Shown here: one piece after another, positions 23,476 to 36,668 of the stretch
Position numbering within the stretch: the stretch's first letter is position 1
Layout of the letters: the number at the start of each line of letters is the position of its first letter
DNA from: Diadema setosum
Taxonomy: Eukaryota; Echinodermata; Echinoidea; Diadematoida; Diadematidae
Assembly: GCA_033980235.1 (NCBI GenBank)
Contig: CM067064.1
Span: 32,517,670-32,581,669, forward strand
Direction: 5' to 3'
DNA length: 64,000 nt
Notes under the pieces: generated by a model
What the model was told of the DNA's origin: nothing
The model's input: only the letters and a program-made list of their open reading frames with translations
Database searches by the model: none
Position numbers and translations under genes: made by a program

Positions 23476-24036
23476 CATTGTTAACAATACTAAGATTAAA
23501 AGAGATCAGAAAAAAAAAAAAAACTTTGATGAAAAGTTTTGAGCTATCATGCTGCATACGGGTTGAATGGTAGTACATACTCTGTGCAAGGATAGTGTGG
23601 GTGTTCTGTGTTTGTTTTTGTGCGTATTTTCTGTGGTTCTTGTTGGCAGATATGAATTTGTCAGTAATTTGGTCGTCAAGTCATTGGTCTCAGTCTTCAA
23701 GTAGAGTTCTCTCATGTGTTGAACACATAATGTGTGGACAGTATGTAACATGTGCACAGCTCGTGGGGCACTGTGCTCCGAGTCCCTAATACACGACGCA
23801 TTACCAAGATGATGATGATGACATGGTGCACACATTAGCAAGCTCATACAACATCACTTCCTACGCCCGGCCATCCGAATTCCATGATGTCCAATGACGT
23901 ATACCTGCTGAGTGAGTGACTAGCCCAGCATAGTCCAACAACATCCTGGTCATGACATAGCTCTCATGCAATCTGTGATGAATGTTCGGCTGACAGACAT
24001 CTTGATGTCTATACCTGCCCCCTTGCAGTAGACACT

Positions 24037-24128
24037 TTAACCCGTTGAGGACGAGTCCCGGGTATATTCGGGGAAGTGTTTATGGGAAATGGGTGTTGGA
24101 GCAAAGCAGCCCATCCTTAATGGGCTAA
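24037..24128 (+). mobile_element. Short TTAA MITE (CCCRTTGAGGAC family), copy 3
   Basis: Left TTAACCCGTTGAGGACGAG. The right end is decayed (CATCCTTAATGGGCTAA). Only about 560 bp from copy 2 and in the same orientation. Confidence 0.8.
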
Positions 24129-25423
24129 GCTAAAATTTCAAACTCAGATATGGGTAAGTAGGGTAAGCTATGACAGCTGTTAGTACAGTGGATATCTCAG
24201 GTATAAAAACATCAGTCAGTGTAATACCCTCGGTATTGTGGTATCGGTATAAGATTTGGTTTGTTTCTGCTTTTCCTATGATGCACTATGCGATGTCTTC
24301 TTTCAAATTAATTTATTTCAATTCAAATGTAAGACAGATTGATGACATGTACCACTTTGGATCATCTTTTCTCTTTCTTCTTTGATGAAAATAAAGAAAT
24401 AAGCTACAGAAAAAAGAATTAATTCATTTCCAACCATGAAAATAATACATTGTATATATAATACAAAATATATCAGCATTTCTTTCCTGTCATTGCGAAA
24501 AAAAAAAGAAAGAAAAGAATTGAAGGGAAACTGTAGCCAAAACTTTGCCTTAATGGTATCAGAGAACCATATGATATTTTGGGCTTTGACTTTGCAAGTC
24601 TATACTGACCAAGCCAGTTATATGAGTTCATATAATTGGGCAATATTGCAGGGAAGACATACCAGTTGCATGAAATAGATTTAACTTAACTCTGCTATGT
24701 TGAATAGAGAAAGAGAGAATATTGTGTCTAAAGCTTCATTTTCCACAACAAGGCATCCAGTGTTTCACTTTCCAACTCACAACAGGGACATTGCATTCAC
24801 ACTTTACTGTTTTGTATTAAAGGTCTAAGATCAAAATGTTTTTTGTTCCAGTCCACAAGATAGGGCAAAACAGAGCAGACTTTTGGCTCCATTCATGTTG
24901 ACATTCAGAATTATAAACCACCATTAAAGGTGAAGGTTAGACTTTGAGGGTAATCCAAAGATGGCAGGTCAAAGGAGAACAAGAGAAAAGGACAAAGGAA
25001 AAGAAAGGCAGACAGGGAGATAGAAAGAGAAAGAGGGGGAGAGAGAAAGAGGATTAATGGGCGTGAAAAGGCATGGCAATTCGGGATTTGAGGGAGTCTA
25101 TTACCTTATGACCAAGCCATGAAAAGGTGTAGCATTACATCCTAAGTAGGGGCTCATTTTCTCCACCAGCTTGTAATCCAGTCTTTCCTTGTCAATTATG
25201 TGGCTATTCCTATGAGCCTCATGCTCTTATTGGCAATATCTTGTAGTGAGTGAGAGGGAGAGAAATAAATGGAAGGGGGGGGGGGGAGGGGGAGAAAGGA
25301 ATGCTAATTAAGGTACTGAATGTACCCTTAAGCTTATATTGAGGGGTGAAGCAGGATCAAATCAAGTAATCAGCAGTATGTCCACACTTGCTCTGTGTTG
25401 TGTGTGGGCATGCATCTCTACGT
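24129..25423. other. No gene seen; GA-rich tract and poly-G
   Basis: Purine-rich stretch 24985-25055, G12 tract 25275-25286. Otherwise AT-rich unique DNA. Confidence 0.5.
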
Positions 25424-25612
25424 AATATGATATGATATGATATAATATGATATATAATATGATATGATATGATATGATATGATATGATATGATATGATAT
25501 AATATGATATAATATGACATGATATGATATGCTATCATATGATATAATATGATATAATATGATATAATACGATATAATATGATATGATATGATATAATAT
25601 GATATAATATAA
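25424..25612. repeat. ATATG/ATATA pentanucleotide array
   Basis: About 37 tandem 5-bp units alternating ATATG and ATATA variants with rare changes (GACAT, GCTAT, ATACG). All six frames stay open through it, so long reading frames here are artefacts. Confidence 0.95.
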
Positions 25613-26230
25613 TTAATATATACACACACACATCACTTGCTATGTTTGCTGCTGGAAAAGGAAGATAGATATTTTAGATATTAATTCTCATTGTGATATT
25701 ACCTCACAAAGAAAACAATTATCACTCATCCCTTGTATAATGTATGCGTATTAATCTGTAAACATCAATATCTCCCATGCAATCATTTTATGTCAGCACT
25801 GACTGCGTAGAGACAGATGAATGCAGCCGTGCCATCTCATGGTATGTGCCGCCAGAAGTGCTCAAATCATATAGGCCTAGTATTAAACTTGCCTGTTGTC
25901 CAAAATATAAAGTTGCAATCTTTTTCTCTTTTTTTTTGTGTGAAATTCACCATCATTTGGACAAGTGAAATGTGGGTCAGAAAAAACAAATCCCAAATGC
26001 CCTGCAAATTCTCAGATTTCTGCTAGAGGAGAAAAAGTAGAGAAAAAAATAGCAGATATTTGTTGTTTATGTGACCTGCTGGAGGAGTTTTAAAACTACA
26101 ACTGACCTCATCTGGACATCTCACTTTCAGCACTCTGTCACAAAGAGGAGTTTTAGATTGTAAAAAAAAGTTCTTGTTTGTAGTCAACGTTTCTGAAACA
26201 CCTTTTGCATTAAAATGACCAACAGGGTAT
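25613..26230. other. No gene seen
   Basis: AT-rich unique DNA with nothing recognised. Confidence 0.5.
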
Positions 26231-26663
26231 TCAGATGCAAAAATTTTATACTAGAACGGTATAGCTATACCAAAACAGTATAGCTATACAATGAATTTAT
26301 ACGTCTGAACGCTGACTAACGAAACGACGTATAACGAAACGACATATAACGAAACGACGGTCAGAGCATCGTTTCGAACTAGAACTCGATAACAAATCAG
26401 CATTCCATCGTGTCCAGTGTGCGTCTGAACGTATGGCAACCATAGAACAGTATAACTGGGCGGGGCTTTATGGGATCGGGCATGAAAGGTGACCCCATAG
26501 CTGTCACTCATGACCATAACAGCATGCGCAGTGGGAAACTGCACGTCTATACAACGTTTTCCAGAACGGTCGAGATCAGTGTCTGAACGGTCTGTCGGCT
26601 ACACGATGATTCTTTATACATCATTTCTTGATCGAGCTTTGGTATAAACTGGCTTGCATCTGA
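26231..26663. mobile_element. 433-bp inverted-repeat element with 10-bp termini
   Basis: TCAGATGCAA at 26231-26240 is inverted at 26654-26663, with further weak symmetry inside (TTTATAC...GGTATAAA). The interior has three tandem ACGAAACGACRTATA units (26318-26360), paired TATAGCTATAC palindromes at 26264-26288, and repeated GTCTGAACG words. CAGGG flanks both ends at slightly different distances, so a target duplication is possible but not clean. Confidence 0.6.
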
Positions 26664-26699
26664 GCAGGGAGTTACTCTTCAGCCCATTTGTATCTGCAA

Positions 26700-27165
26700 G
26701 CATGTTGAACAAAATATTGATTTCAAAACACCGGCCAATATGATTTGAGAAGCGTGTTTGGAGAAACAGGATTCCGGCTTGCTTTCAGAATGCTTTTATG
26801 GCAACATTTTCTGGCAGTTTTCAAACCATGTTTCTGGCTTTACATTCCCATATGAATGGTAGTCCTGAACAAAAACACTAGTTTTTACATTGTTTTGAAA
26901 TGCAAAAAAAAAGGTGCGATTTGAAACTGTGTTTCTCCCAAAGCACGGTTTTTGAAAATCCTGTAATGGCAACCATGATTTGAAGCACTGTTTGTATGAT
27001 GTCATAGTCGAGCTGCAAAGAGACAATCTGTGCAGAATGAGATGCGCAGTCAGTCAAAGAGAGTCATCAAAAACACGGCCAAGAGACAACTCTTATAAAT
27101 CCTTCTCTGTTAAAACCATGTTTGAAACCTGTGTTTCTCGGTACACAAAACCTTATGAACACAGC
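26700..27165 (-). repeat. Dispersed repeat rich in AAACATG/CATGTTT, copy 2
   Basis: Reverse-orientation relative of 19640-20070. Its end CTGTGTTTCTCGGTACACAAAACC matches the complement of the start of the other copy. Multiple AAACCATGTTT-type words suggest an eroded palindromic element. It begins directly after the element at 26231-26663. Confidence 0.5.
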
Positions 27166-27170
27166 CTCTA

Positions 27171-30100
27171 ACTTATGAATTGATTGACTTGATATGTGTT
27201 TTGAAATGTGCTTTTAAACGTAGGCATGGGCTTATAATGAAGTCTGAATCCTTTCAAAACTGGTTCCTAAGCAACAAAGTTTGTTTGTATGGGGGGGGGG
27301 GGGGTGGAGAAGGAACCACACCAAGTGAGGGAGAGGGCGAGAGAGAAGGAAGTCTGCCATAAATTTGAAGTTTCTGAGGCAAGGTTTTTTAAGGGAAAAT
27401 TGTTTGAATTCCAAGGTGTCACTTAACCCCACGTGCAGTGGAAAAACTGTCTGGCATTCATTTTGTGGGGAGAAAATTGAGTTTGTCTGTAAAATCAAGA
27501 AAAGGTGACCATTTATGGGCTCTGATTATGGCCTTATAACATAATCACTGCATAGGATCATGCTTCAGATAAAATTTCCAAAATAGGGCTCAACAGCCCA
27601 CTTATGACAAGGCCACTTTAATTTTGCTGTAAATAGATGAAAAAATAAAGTTGCAGTGACATAGTTATATTTCCATAGTTACTGTGTGCAGTATGAAGAT
27701 TATTAGTCTTCTACTACAGAATTTATAACCACGGCTTAAGTTCTTCCATATTGTAGCAATTCAAATTTTCTTTTAAAGATAAAGTTTAATTCTCTTACCC
27801 AAAACTACTTGCCTGGTAATATATCATTCTGCTCTCTTTTTGTTTTGTTTTTTTAAACCATAAATTCAGTGTTTTTCCTTGAAATGGTTCAAATACAAGC
27901 AGGTAGATCACTTTAAAGAAGTGTGAATCTTGTATAAATTTGTACTTCCTCTGAATAAGTTTGCCATGACAACCATTCAGCCTGCCAGTGCCTGACTGGG
28001 GCTGTCATCACAAAGAAGTGACATAAAAAATATTTAAAAAAAAATCATGAATGAGGAAAAGAATAGCAAATACAGAACTATCACAACTGTCATCCTGCAT
28101 ATTTGAAAAAATTGTGTTTTCTAGATGTTACCCTCAAAACAGGGAAATAGGAGACTCTCCCACCTCTCTGGACTAACAAGGAATCGAGCAACATCAGTAG
28201 AATTACTGTATGACCAGCCCTATGGAAATCTGTGGAATTGAGTTTTTGTGTGACATTCCAGATTTTGTAACGACTTTCCCCTCTGTGAAAAAAACAAAAA
28301 CAAAGCCAAAACAGAAGGATGTAAATACAAATTCTTTCCTTGCTCAAGATGAGCTGGTTTGATTAGAGTTGACAGTTTTAAAGCATTGTTCTGACACTTT
28401 TACACCTCTGCAGTGCCAAAATTGTGCTACGCACAGAGGACGTCAATTTGGCATAGTTTCAATAATGCGAACATTGTTCTGCTGATATGAAAAAGTTAAC
28501 ATGCATCCCATCACGTAACTTTTCCTCTTTAAAAAGTGGCGTTAGTCCCTCCGCAGCAGATCTAAAACGAGAGTGTAGATATTGCATTGACACAGAGAAT
28601 TTAGCTGTGTTATTGCAGCAACTAAATCTGATTTATTTTGTTTTGATCTGATCTGACGACAGTTCTGTTTATAACCTTCAGCATTCTTTTTTTTTTTTAA
28701 AAAACACAATAGTCTAGAACCTTGCAGCTTTGATGGAAAGAGGGAATTGATATCATCCTATTTGAGATGGAAATGATGCAGATTGACAATCTTCTTCACA
28801 CATTATTCCCTCCAGTCTGAAATTGGATGAGAGCGAAGTAGAGTTGGTGTCCGCTAGCCGTCACCTGCCCTTGTCAATATTGAATCCATTTTGACTTCAA
28901 TCTTTCAACCGAAATGATCTTTGCTGATAGAGTAGTATAGATTTTACCAGCCAGAGACGCATCATTGAATGCTGTGAAGAGAAGGAATGATCAGTTTTTG
29001 GGTATTACAGCCTTGGAGTACGTCGGTTTTAATACCATTGGACGGGGGAGAGGCGGTGAACCTTGTCCAATGAAATTGTGATGCAACAGGCCAAATTGTA
29101 TGGAAGCGAAGGTCACTAGCAAATTGAAAGCTGTATAAGGTGTTTAATAGATGTTCAAGTGTGATAGATACTACACTGAGGAAACCAGACAGTTTTGCTG
29201 ATGGGATAGCACGCCACTAATAGATATGTTCTAGGCCTAAGGGCTTCCGGACTAGCTTTGCCCTCTGCCAAGCAAAACATTTTTAGTGCCTTTCTCCAGT
29301 TCTGGTTTTAAGGACAAAGCCTTGTAAAACTTTGTGTAACTTTCTGTAGAAGTGGAAAGAAATGTATGTCAGTTAATCACCTTATTCGACCTTAATTCCA
29401 AATACTCTTTTCATGTATATATCTTTAATTCATCTGTTATTCACTTTTACCATGCATTACTTTTATGAGCAAAATTGACTCGTTCATTTAGTGCAGCTCA
29501 AAAAATGTTATGAATGAATGTAGGAAAAGTTCTGCTTGTGTTTTCTTTTGGTCATGCACACTGAAGGCACATCAAGTCAATTGAAAAAGTTGGTTAGGGC
29601 TGAGTATTTGCTGTAAGAATGAATATGTAAAGTATGTTATTATACACGCATATCTATTCATTTATCTGTATTTGTATGTTACATCAATGAACATGGCATC
29701 ATCTTTGATTATGATGACTATAGTATATCGTATACCGCTGTGACATGATGTGTGAGATCATTTTTGAAAATTATCTTTTATTCAGGTGCACTCTTTGAAA
29801 TATTGTAAAAATGTGCGATGGTAAAGTTTGGGTATAATACAATAGTTTTTGTCTCCACCATCTACGTGAATCTTACATGGTGACAGCTACATGTATCAAG
29901 TGACCAGACGTCGTCTCATGGAGCGGCAGTGCCTGGTATTAACCTGGAAACCTCTTGTCACACTTTCTGGACTCGCCGGTTTCCTGCCAAAAACATCAAC
30001 AGCAATAGGTGGATGTGCTCCTCATCTACTGGTAGAAAACAACAACAAACAGTAGATATTGAAAACAATGAAGGGGGGCGAGATGGGAATAGGATGAGAA

Positions 30101-30604
30101 ATTTTCTATCAGACTTGATAATGCACTATTTTGTCAGGAATTTACTTTCCGTAGCCCCCGGCAGATGTTTGAGAAGTCACGACCCACCAGAGAGCGTGGC
30201 ACCAAGCCGAATCAAGAGAATGCATCAAAATAGATATGTTCAAATTGTTGATTCTTTGGGTGGATAGGGAATTGGATCATTTCAAGTATGACATGAAACC
30301 TAAAAATAGCCCCATGTCATGGTAGTTAGCCAAGGAACATACATTTTGGGAATATTGAAGGGATATTGATTAAGTATTCCTGTTCCCCTTTTCAAGTTGG
30401 TGGATTTCCAAATTCAGCAGATGGTTTCAGAGTACAATGTGATTATTCCTCATTTCATCAGATAGGCAGAAGTATATCATCTCCATTGATTGGAATGGGA
30501 CCTAGATACACTTCTCTGTTGCATGTGGATAGCAACAATTGCATGAATGTGAGATTGTTTAATGTATAGTGTCTATCTCTATATTGCAAAGTGCACAGGT
30601 TCAA
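27171..30604. other. Unique DNA; possible regulatory patch at 28800-29120
   Basis: G14 tract at 27291-27304. The stretch 28800-29120 is free of simple repeats and has TGTCAATATTG, CCAATGAAATTG and CACCTG words, as expected of a conserved non-coding element but unproven. A 112-codon frame at 29929-30267 lacks splice-site or family support. No gene is called. Confidence 0.4.
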
Positions 30605-30866
30605 TTGAAGGGGAATTCCGGACGAGTGATAAGTTGTTTGACTCCCTTAAAATTGTGAGCTCATGAAATCATCTGTTCACTCATTTGCACATTCGTATTT
30701 AAATGTTAGAGTACTGTTTTGCAGAAATAAGCAAATCTTAAGTATTTCATTTTTACTTCGATCCTTGCCTTTAATGCGATTTTGATCAAACTTTCACTGT
30801 TGGGCTTCTATAATTGCACTCTTTCTCGTCAGACTAACTTTTAACTGGTCCAGAATTCCCCTTTGA
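30605..30866. mobile_element. 262-bp MITE with AGGGGAATTC termini and TTGA flanks
   Basis: Left TTGAAGGGGAATTCCGGAC; right GTCCAGAATTCCCCTTTGA. TTGA is repeated in direct orientation on both sides, so either a TTAA-type target changed before insertion or the enzyme tolerates TTGA. Terminal repeats are 15-18 bp and the interior is non-coding. Confidence 0.8.
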
Positions 30867-33033
30867 AGTCTTTGAGTATTTGCTTATGAAAATGTTATTT
30901 ATCTAATATTCTTCTATTCATTTTCTTACATAGTTATTATAGGATGGAGTATTATAGGATAGAGTGTGAATTACTCTGGATATATAACCTAATGTGTTAC
31001 AGTTGAATTATAGTAACACATAAACACCTTTTTACCAGTAATCTTTATTTCTGATTTCATCATGTGATAGAAAATGAAATTAACGCAATCACTTTGTGTT
31101 TATAGAATGAACAAAATACACTGTGCAGTTATATTTGAGTGATATTGTAATTATGATTATATTCGAATTAAATTTGGTTATTTTTATTATTTACATGTAA
31201 GTAGGTTTATTAAGAAGGTGATTTAAGTTATCTGGTTGTAAGTATAGGTTTTGATAGTATGTTTTGAAATATAATAGATAGTAATGATGATAGTTGTAAT
31301 TATATTATGTATGTGTGTATAACTGTATGTATATTGTATGCATTGTACAATTGTATTTGAGTAATATACTTTTCATTGTTTTTATGTCACCAGTGAAAAA
31401 GAAATTTCAGTCTCAACTCACTGAATGAACAGGCAAATACTCATATCAATATAACTTAAGGTACAGTGAATGCACACACACACATGTACACATGATCTCT
31501 GAGACTTCATACTGTCTTTACGGACATCTTGAATCACACTGATATATATATATATATATACACATATACATATACATAATTATATTTATATACATATACA
31601 TATATTAGAGCATTACACCATCTGTTCAACTTGCACACCTGTGATGCAAGAGAGTGTGAACAGTCCCTATCTTTTCCCTGGAACAGTTGCATTATCTTAG
31701 CACGACCCTGAACTTGCTATGGGTGTTTATGTGTAATCAAAACCATTTGGTGGTCTGCCAAGTATTGTTTCCCCAAATCCCTCTCAGTCCGATGTTATTG
31801 ATTTACAAGGTGGGCATCTGGTCAGAACACCATCCCTTCTCCCCACTGGCCATGTCAAGTATACCCTTGACATTCCTTGTTGCAATCTGCAAAAAGCCTA
31901 TTCACACGTGCCCAAATTTTCATGATATAGCCATGGGTGTGTGAACTTCCACTATTCACAATGTACAATAGTGAAAATCAAACATAAATCCATTCACTTG
32001 CCAGGAATTTAGATCTAGCATCCATTCTCACTTTATATGGAATTCTAATTAGAAATTGTAGAAGTTTATGTCAGAAATTTTCCTGGAAAATATATCCTAG
32101 TATACAGTGTATGATTTGACACTTTCTAAAACCACATGGGAACGAGGCCATCGGGCCTGCTGTGCATGAATCATTTAGAAATACTGACACCTGTAAAAGC
32201 AATAATGGGGGGGGGGGGAGGTATTCACATTGTGTGTTTGTTTATTTCACAGAGCAGTAGAGGAGATTTTGATTACATTGTTTGTTGGAAAGACTATTGT
32301 TTTGAGATGCAGAAGAATTCCACAGGAAAAAAGGCTCTCTGAATCTGTGAATGAGGACAAGATAAATTATGCAATGAAATTGTATTAGAAGTGGTGATAT
32401 GTGCTATCATTTAGAAGAGAAGGTGATATATCAATACATTGGAATTCTACAGGAAGTGTTGGATAGGATGGATCAGTCCTAGTTGTGATAATCTAGTAAA
32501 CTAGTATCATTCTTATTTGCTGGTAAGTTGGAAATTCACACTTTCTTTGCCACTTCATATTCTTTCTGGTCCCCCAATCGCGAATTTAACCACTCGCGAA
32601 AATGTGTGACAGCGGCAATTCGCAAAAATTTATGTACACGAAAATTATAGCGTATACAGTATGTGCTGATGGGCTCACAAACTCTTTGATTCTACACAGA
32701 GTTGGCACCTGAATGGGGTCAGCGAAAGCAAATATCTACTGAGCTCAGCCTTGATTGCTATGTGCATCTTCATTTTGTTGTTGTTTTTTATTGAGCAGAA
32801 ATGCTAAAATTACATTTAAGACAGGTTTGCTTTTTAAGTCCCAACTGGCAAGCTTTGGTCCAGTTTTCACAACCGCATGAGGGCAGCCTGTTGAAATACC
32901 TGCTCTTCTTTTCATCATCGGCCAAAGTTTCGTCCATTGATTTTGCCAGAGGGCAGCGAATGGGGGCAGCGACTGAGGATTGTCTTCAGCGGGGACCAGT
33001 TTTCACAGCTGCAACCAAGCAAACTCACTGCAG
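30867..33033. other. No gene seen; AT tract and poly-G
   Basis: TA/TACA-rich tract 31541-31608, G12 tract 32207-32218, and a decayed relative of the 18278 MITE at about 32575-32660. 32860-33010 is GC-richer but has no convincing splice-bounded frame. Confidence 0.5.
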
Positions 33034-33127
33034 TTAACCCGTTGAGGACAAGTTCTGAGCATTTTTGGGCAGCTGCCTATGGGAAAATACACGTTGTAAC
33101 AAAATCAGTCCATCCTCAATGGGTTAA
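33034..33127 (+). mobile_element. Short TTAA MITE (CCCRTTGAGGAC family), copy 4
   Basis: Intact TTAA at both ends (33034-33037, 33124-33127). Termini TTAACCCGTTGAGGAC and its near complement. The internal palindrome is decayed to CTGAGCATTTTTGGG. Confidence 0.85.
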
Positions 33128-33667
33128 ATGAGCACCTACTCGTTCGATCCGACCGCAATCTAGCGAAGGTGTCTACTGGTTTTTAACCCTCTCAAAACCT
33201 GAACTTCATGAAAGCAGATCGGCAGTAATGCATGATACTTGTAGCTGCCTGTGGTAATGAATTAGTTAACAGGACTGACTAACTGCACGAAGTTCATGTA
33301 TTGTGTGTTGTCTTCAATTTCCAGTTGCTGCTGAAGTACTAGCATTGAATTACTGTTTTTTGAAACATTGATCACAGTAGCCCAACTTGTGTCTTCTAAA
33401 ATATGCCATGAACTTTACAAGATTAATCATATGCTAGGGTTAGCCTGTAAACCAACTTATAAATCAACTTGTGTTCATTGAATTACACCATATACACCCA
33501 GTGGAATAGACCAGTTTACTAATATTTTCACATCTATGGATGTTTCTTCCGTCGTGACATGCATTATAGTAACACTTGGAGTCCAGTTTGCCTGAGACAT
33601 TTAATAGTTGTTGCTATGTTGGGCAAACCTCGAGTAAGCTTTCAGGTCACCTAGAAGAACGCTCTCA

Positions 33668-33960
33668 TTCAATTCAATTCAATTAAAATGAGATTTTATT
33701 TCCAATAGCACATTTTTGTTTCAAGATACAATTTCAGGGAGAAAAAAGTACAATGTCTTACAAGAATTAATATATCATACATGTGAAACTAATTGTTCAA
33801 AATAATTGTGTCATGGGAAAAGAGAGGCCCATGTAAAAGACAAGCTTGTAGAAATGTGGGCCACTCAAAAAAAAAAAAAGATTAAACTTGCAATACAGAA
33901 AAACAAATAAAAATATAATACATTGTCTGAAAGGCATGCATAGAATATGAATGTTAGTAA
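33668..33960 (-). mobile_element. Non-LTR retrotransposon 3' tail
   Basis: On the minus strand it reads GGGCC...CAAGCTTGTCTTTTACATGG, an AT-rich stretch, CTATTGGAAATAAAATCTCA and then TTGAA repeats. The CAAGCTTKGCTTTT word and the tail match 38300-38600 and 55290-55720. It is 5'-truncated with no coding part. Confidence 0.6.
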
Positions 33961-35261
33961 GCTGATACCAAGGTGAAAATTAATATGTCAGGCTTTATGA
34001 ACAGTTTATATAGATACACAAGCATTTACATTGGACATATAATATATTATATGTGTACAGAGAGAGAGAGAGAGAGAGAGTAAAGGGGAAGAGTAGAAAA
34101 AGGAGAATTAGAGTGATATCAATTTGTAAATGGCATTCTCTGATCAGATTCTGACATCTCCACCTCCCCCGCCGTGACCGGAGCACGTTCCGTGGAAATG
34201 AGAATTGAGACCTCATTGCGGAGTCAACTTTAATAGACAATTTCAATCCTTGATCTTGGCAGCTGGCAAAATATAGATCACAGCCCCCCTTCAGAGATAT
34301 CATATACAAGGTAGGGAAGCGAATTTGGTAAACCACCATGATATTGAGCCTGTGCAAGTTTCACAGGTTTGTTGAGATAAAATGAATGAATGAATGAATG
34401 AATGAATGAAAGTGAAAACATAGTTGTTATATGCCTGCAGAACTGTCATATTTTTGTCATGAAATGTACAAAAATGCATAAGAAATGTGTGAAATATCAT
34501 TGTAATAACACAGTGTCAGTTGGGCAACAATGAAAATGTGAAATATCAGCTATAAAGCTTTTCCAGAAGTGCTGTGATTTCAGAGCAATACCCCGATCGT
34601 GTTTGCTACGTGATGTTTTATATGTGATGCCATTGATTACAATGTATTGGGCCAAAGCAGTATCCATCGCTCACTACAGTGAATTGCATGCAGCTTGTTG
34701 GCTAGGACATGATTTTCGATCATCATGTACTGGTAGCGTTCTACATTCAGCTACTGAACAGGGAGAGAGAGTGCTTCAGGAATAAAAGTCGAGTTCACTG
34801 ACTTCTATTATTTCCACAATATCGATCGCAGAATACTACAAAACAACTCATTGTCCCTTAAAAAAAAGAAACCAAGTCAACTTCGTAACAAGCAAGAACT
34901 GAATATCATTCAAGTAAGAATTCATTTCACATTTCAGACAGAACACACCTACATTGCGCAGAGAATGCGCATTGTGCAAATTATGCATACAAACGCACAT
35001 AAAGATCACATACAGTACGATTTTTATGTCATGTTCTAAGAGGGACACATGAACACTAGTTGCAGTCTATTTACAGCTGAGTGCCCACTGAAAAATTTGC
35101 AACCAGAACTCTGAACTAGTCACAAATTTTTACCATCTTGATAGCAACAGCTGAATTGAAGCTATTGTAAATGAAGACAGCTCATACATTTTTACTTCCG
35201 TGACAGTGGACATTGAACTCCACACAAAAAAAAAAAAAAAAACTTGCCACAATGTAATGCA
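33961..35261. other. No gene seen; GA and GAAT microsatellites
   Basis: GA tract at about 34061-34080 and GAAT tract at 34381-34411. 34140-34290 is GC-richer and could be a conserved element. A-run at 35226-35241. Confidence 0.5.
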
Positions 35262-35674
35262 ATGTCCGCCTCCTCTGTTGAAATGGATGAGCCGGAAATG
35301 AGAATGAATGCCGATATTTTGCAATTCCTGTCAAGTCACGAGAGCTACACGAGCGCATTTTGTGCGGATGCTCTCCACTCTGTCAGCTATCACATACTGG
35401 CTGTGCCTACGAGCTGTCTGTCAACCTCTTCTGATCGCCCTCCCCCACCTCTCCTTACCCTTCAATTTGCCTCCGCTGATCCCTTGTCATTGGCCGACTC
35501 AGTTTTCGGCCTGTTTTGGATCACCGACTCTCGATACCTCCAAATCCCGGCGGATATCAACTTGGGCCTGACCATTGACCTTGGGAGCTGCCAACACTCC
35601 CCCCCTGGTGCACTCTCTCCGAGATCCTCCTCGCCGAGTTCTGAAGGAGCGAGAGTGGTGCTAGGCGAGTTCCA
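35262..35674 (+). CDS. Possible first coding exon of an unknown gene
   Basis: An ATG in fair context (GCAATGTCC) opens 138 codons in a GC-rich island within AT-rich DNA. The frame stays open until a GTAAGC donor-like site (35675-35680), whose TAA would be the stop if unspliced. It starts MSASSVEMDEPEMRMNADIL and turns serine/proline-rich towards the end. There is no domain that I recognise. The match of ORF end and donor is suggestive, but a TAA inside GTAAG makes such coincidences easy. It could also be a GC-rich non-coding element. Confidence 0.22.
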
Positions 35675-35884
35675 GTAAGCAGCAGGGACAAGAATTTAGT
35701 CTCGGGGATGTCACGGGAAGTAAGATGATCAATGAGGTAGGAGTTAAAGGAATTGTCAAATGCGAGTATTTAACTGCTCAATAAAAACAATGATGGGGAG
35801 ATCTCTGTCATTCTACTGGCCTCCATTTCTCAAGGATTTTTTTTTTTGTCTCGATACAGTTTAATCATATCTCTCTTTTTTTTT

Positions 35885-36388
35885 AGCTCACCTCTGAGCA
35901 AAATGGCTCTTGTGAGCTCTTGCTGTGATCGTTCACCTTCTGCCTTGGGGCATATGTTGTGCGCTGTTCGTCGAGCAGTATGTACATCATGCATTGTTCG
36001 TCGTCCATCGTGTGTGTAAACTTTTTCACATCTCCATCATGCTCTTGAAAACTGGTGGTTGGATTTTGACCAAACTCTACAGGAATCATCCATAGGGGAG
36101 TGGGAGGGGGTCATAGTTTAATATGCAAATGATGGTGGTGCTCCCCAAAGGGACCCGAGGACAGGGCCCAAAGATGCCAAACGGAATAATTTTCTCAATC
36201 TTTTATAATTATTATATTCTTTTAGAAAACAGGTAGCTGGATTTTTGACTGAACTTTGGTAGAAATCATCAGTGGGGGGAAAGAATCATAGGTCACTTAG
36301 GTACAAATGGTAATGATGCCATTTGAATTGAAATAGTGTGCCTGAGGTGGCATGCTAAGAAGGATGAGTGTGGTGCTCAGGTGAGCAC
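35885..36388. mobile_element. AGCTCACC-ended repeat
   Basis: Starts AGCTCACCTCTGAGCA and ends TGCTCAGGTGAGCA, imperfect inverted ends of about 14 bp. Inside are GTTCGTCG words and a repeated module (about 36040-36100 and 36222-36285: GAAAACWGGTRGYTGGATTTT then ACCAAACT or ACTGAACTTTG and RAATCATC). It resembles the widespread invertebrate repeat family with AGCTCACCTGAGC ends; from memory, not searched. Confidence 0.65.
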
Positions 36389-36576
36389 TAGACCCGTGCA
36401 TACTTGCTAGTAATATCCATACCTCTCTTTCTTTTCTGTCTCTGTCTCTCTCCTCCTTCTCTGTCATCCTTGAGTATGTGTGTGTTTGTTTGTATGTTTG
36501 TGTGTGGGCATTTCTCATTTATCCTTTCTCAGAGCTTCATACAAAGAATAGAGTGCATAATAAGAGTAAATACAAA

Positions 36577-36668
36577 TTAACCTGTCAAGGATGAGTCCCA
36601 AGTTTACTCGGGCAGGTGTCTATGGGAAATGTGTGTTGTAGCAAAATCAGTCCGTCCTCAACAGGTTC
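36577..36668 (+). mobile_element. Short TTAA MITE (CCCRTTGAGGAC family), copy 5
   Basis: 92 bp. Left TTAACCTGTCAAGGATGAG, right GTCCTCAACAGGTTCA. The CCTGT/ACAGG end pair has changed on both sides together relative to other copies. Interior TCTATGGGAAATGTGTGTTG intact. Confidence 0.85.

Noticed and set aside
25357..25631. Two overlapping ~90-codon minus-strand frames rich in I, S, Y and H
   Set aside because: Translation of the ATATG pentanucleotide array.
29929..30267. 112-codon plus-strand frame as a gene
   Set aside because: No family resemblance, no splice sites, ordinary composition; chance frame.
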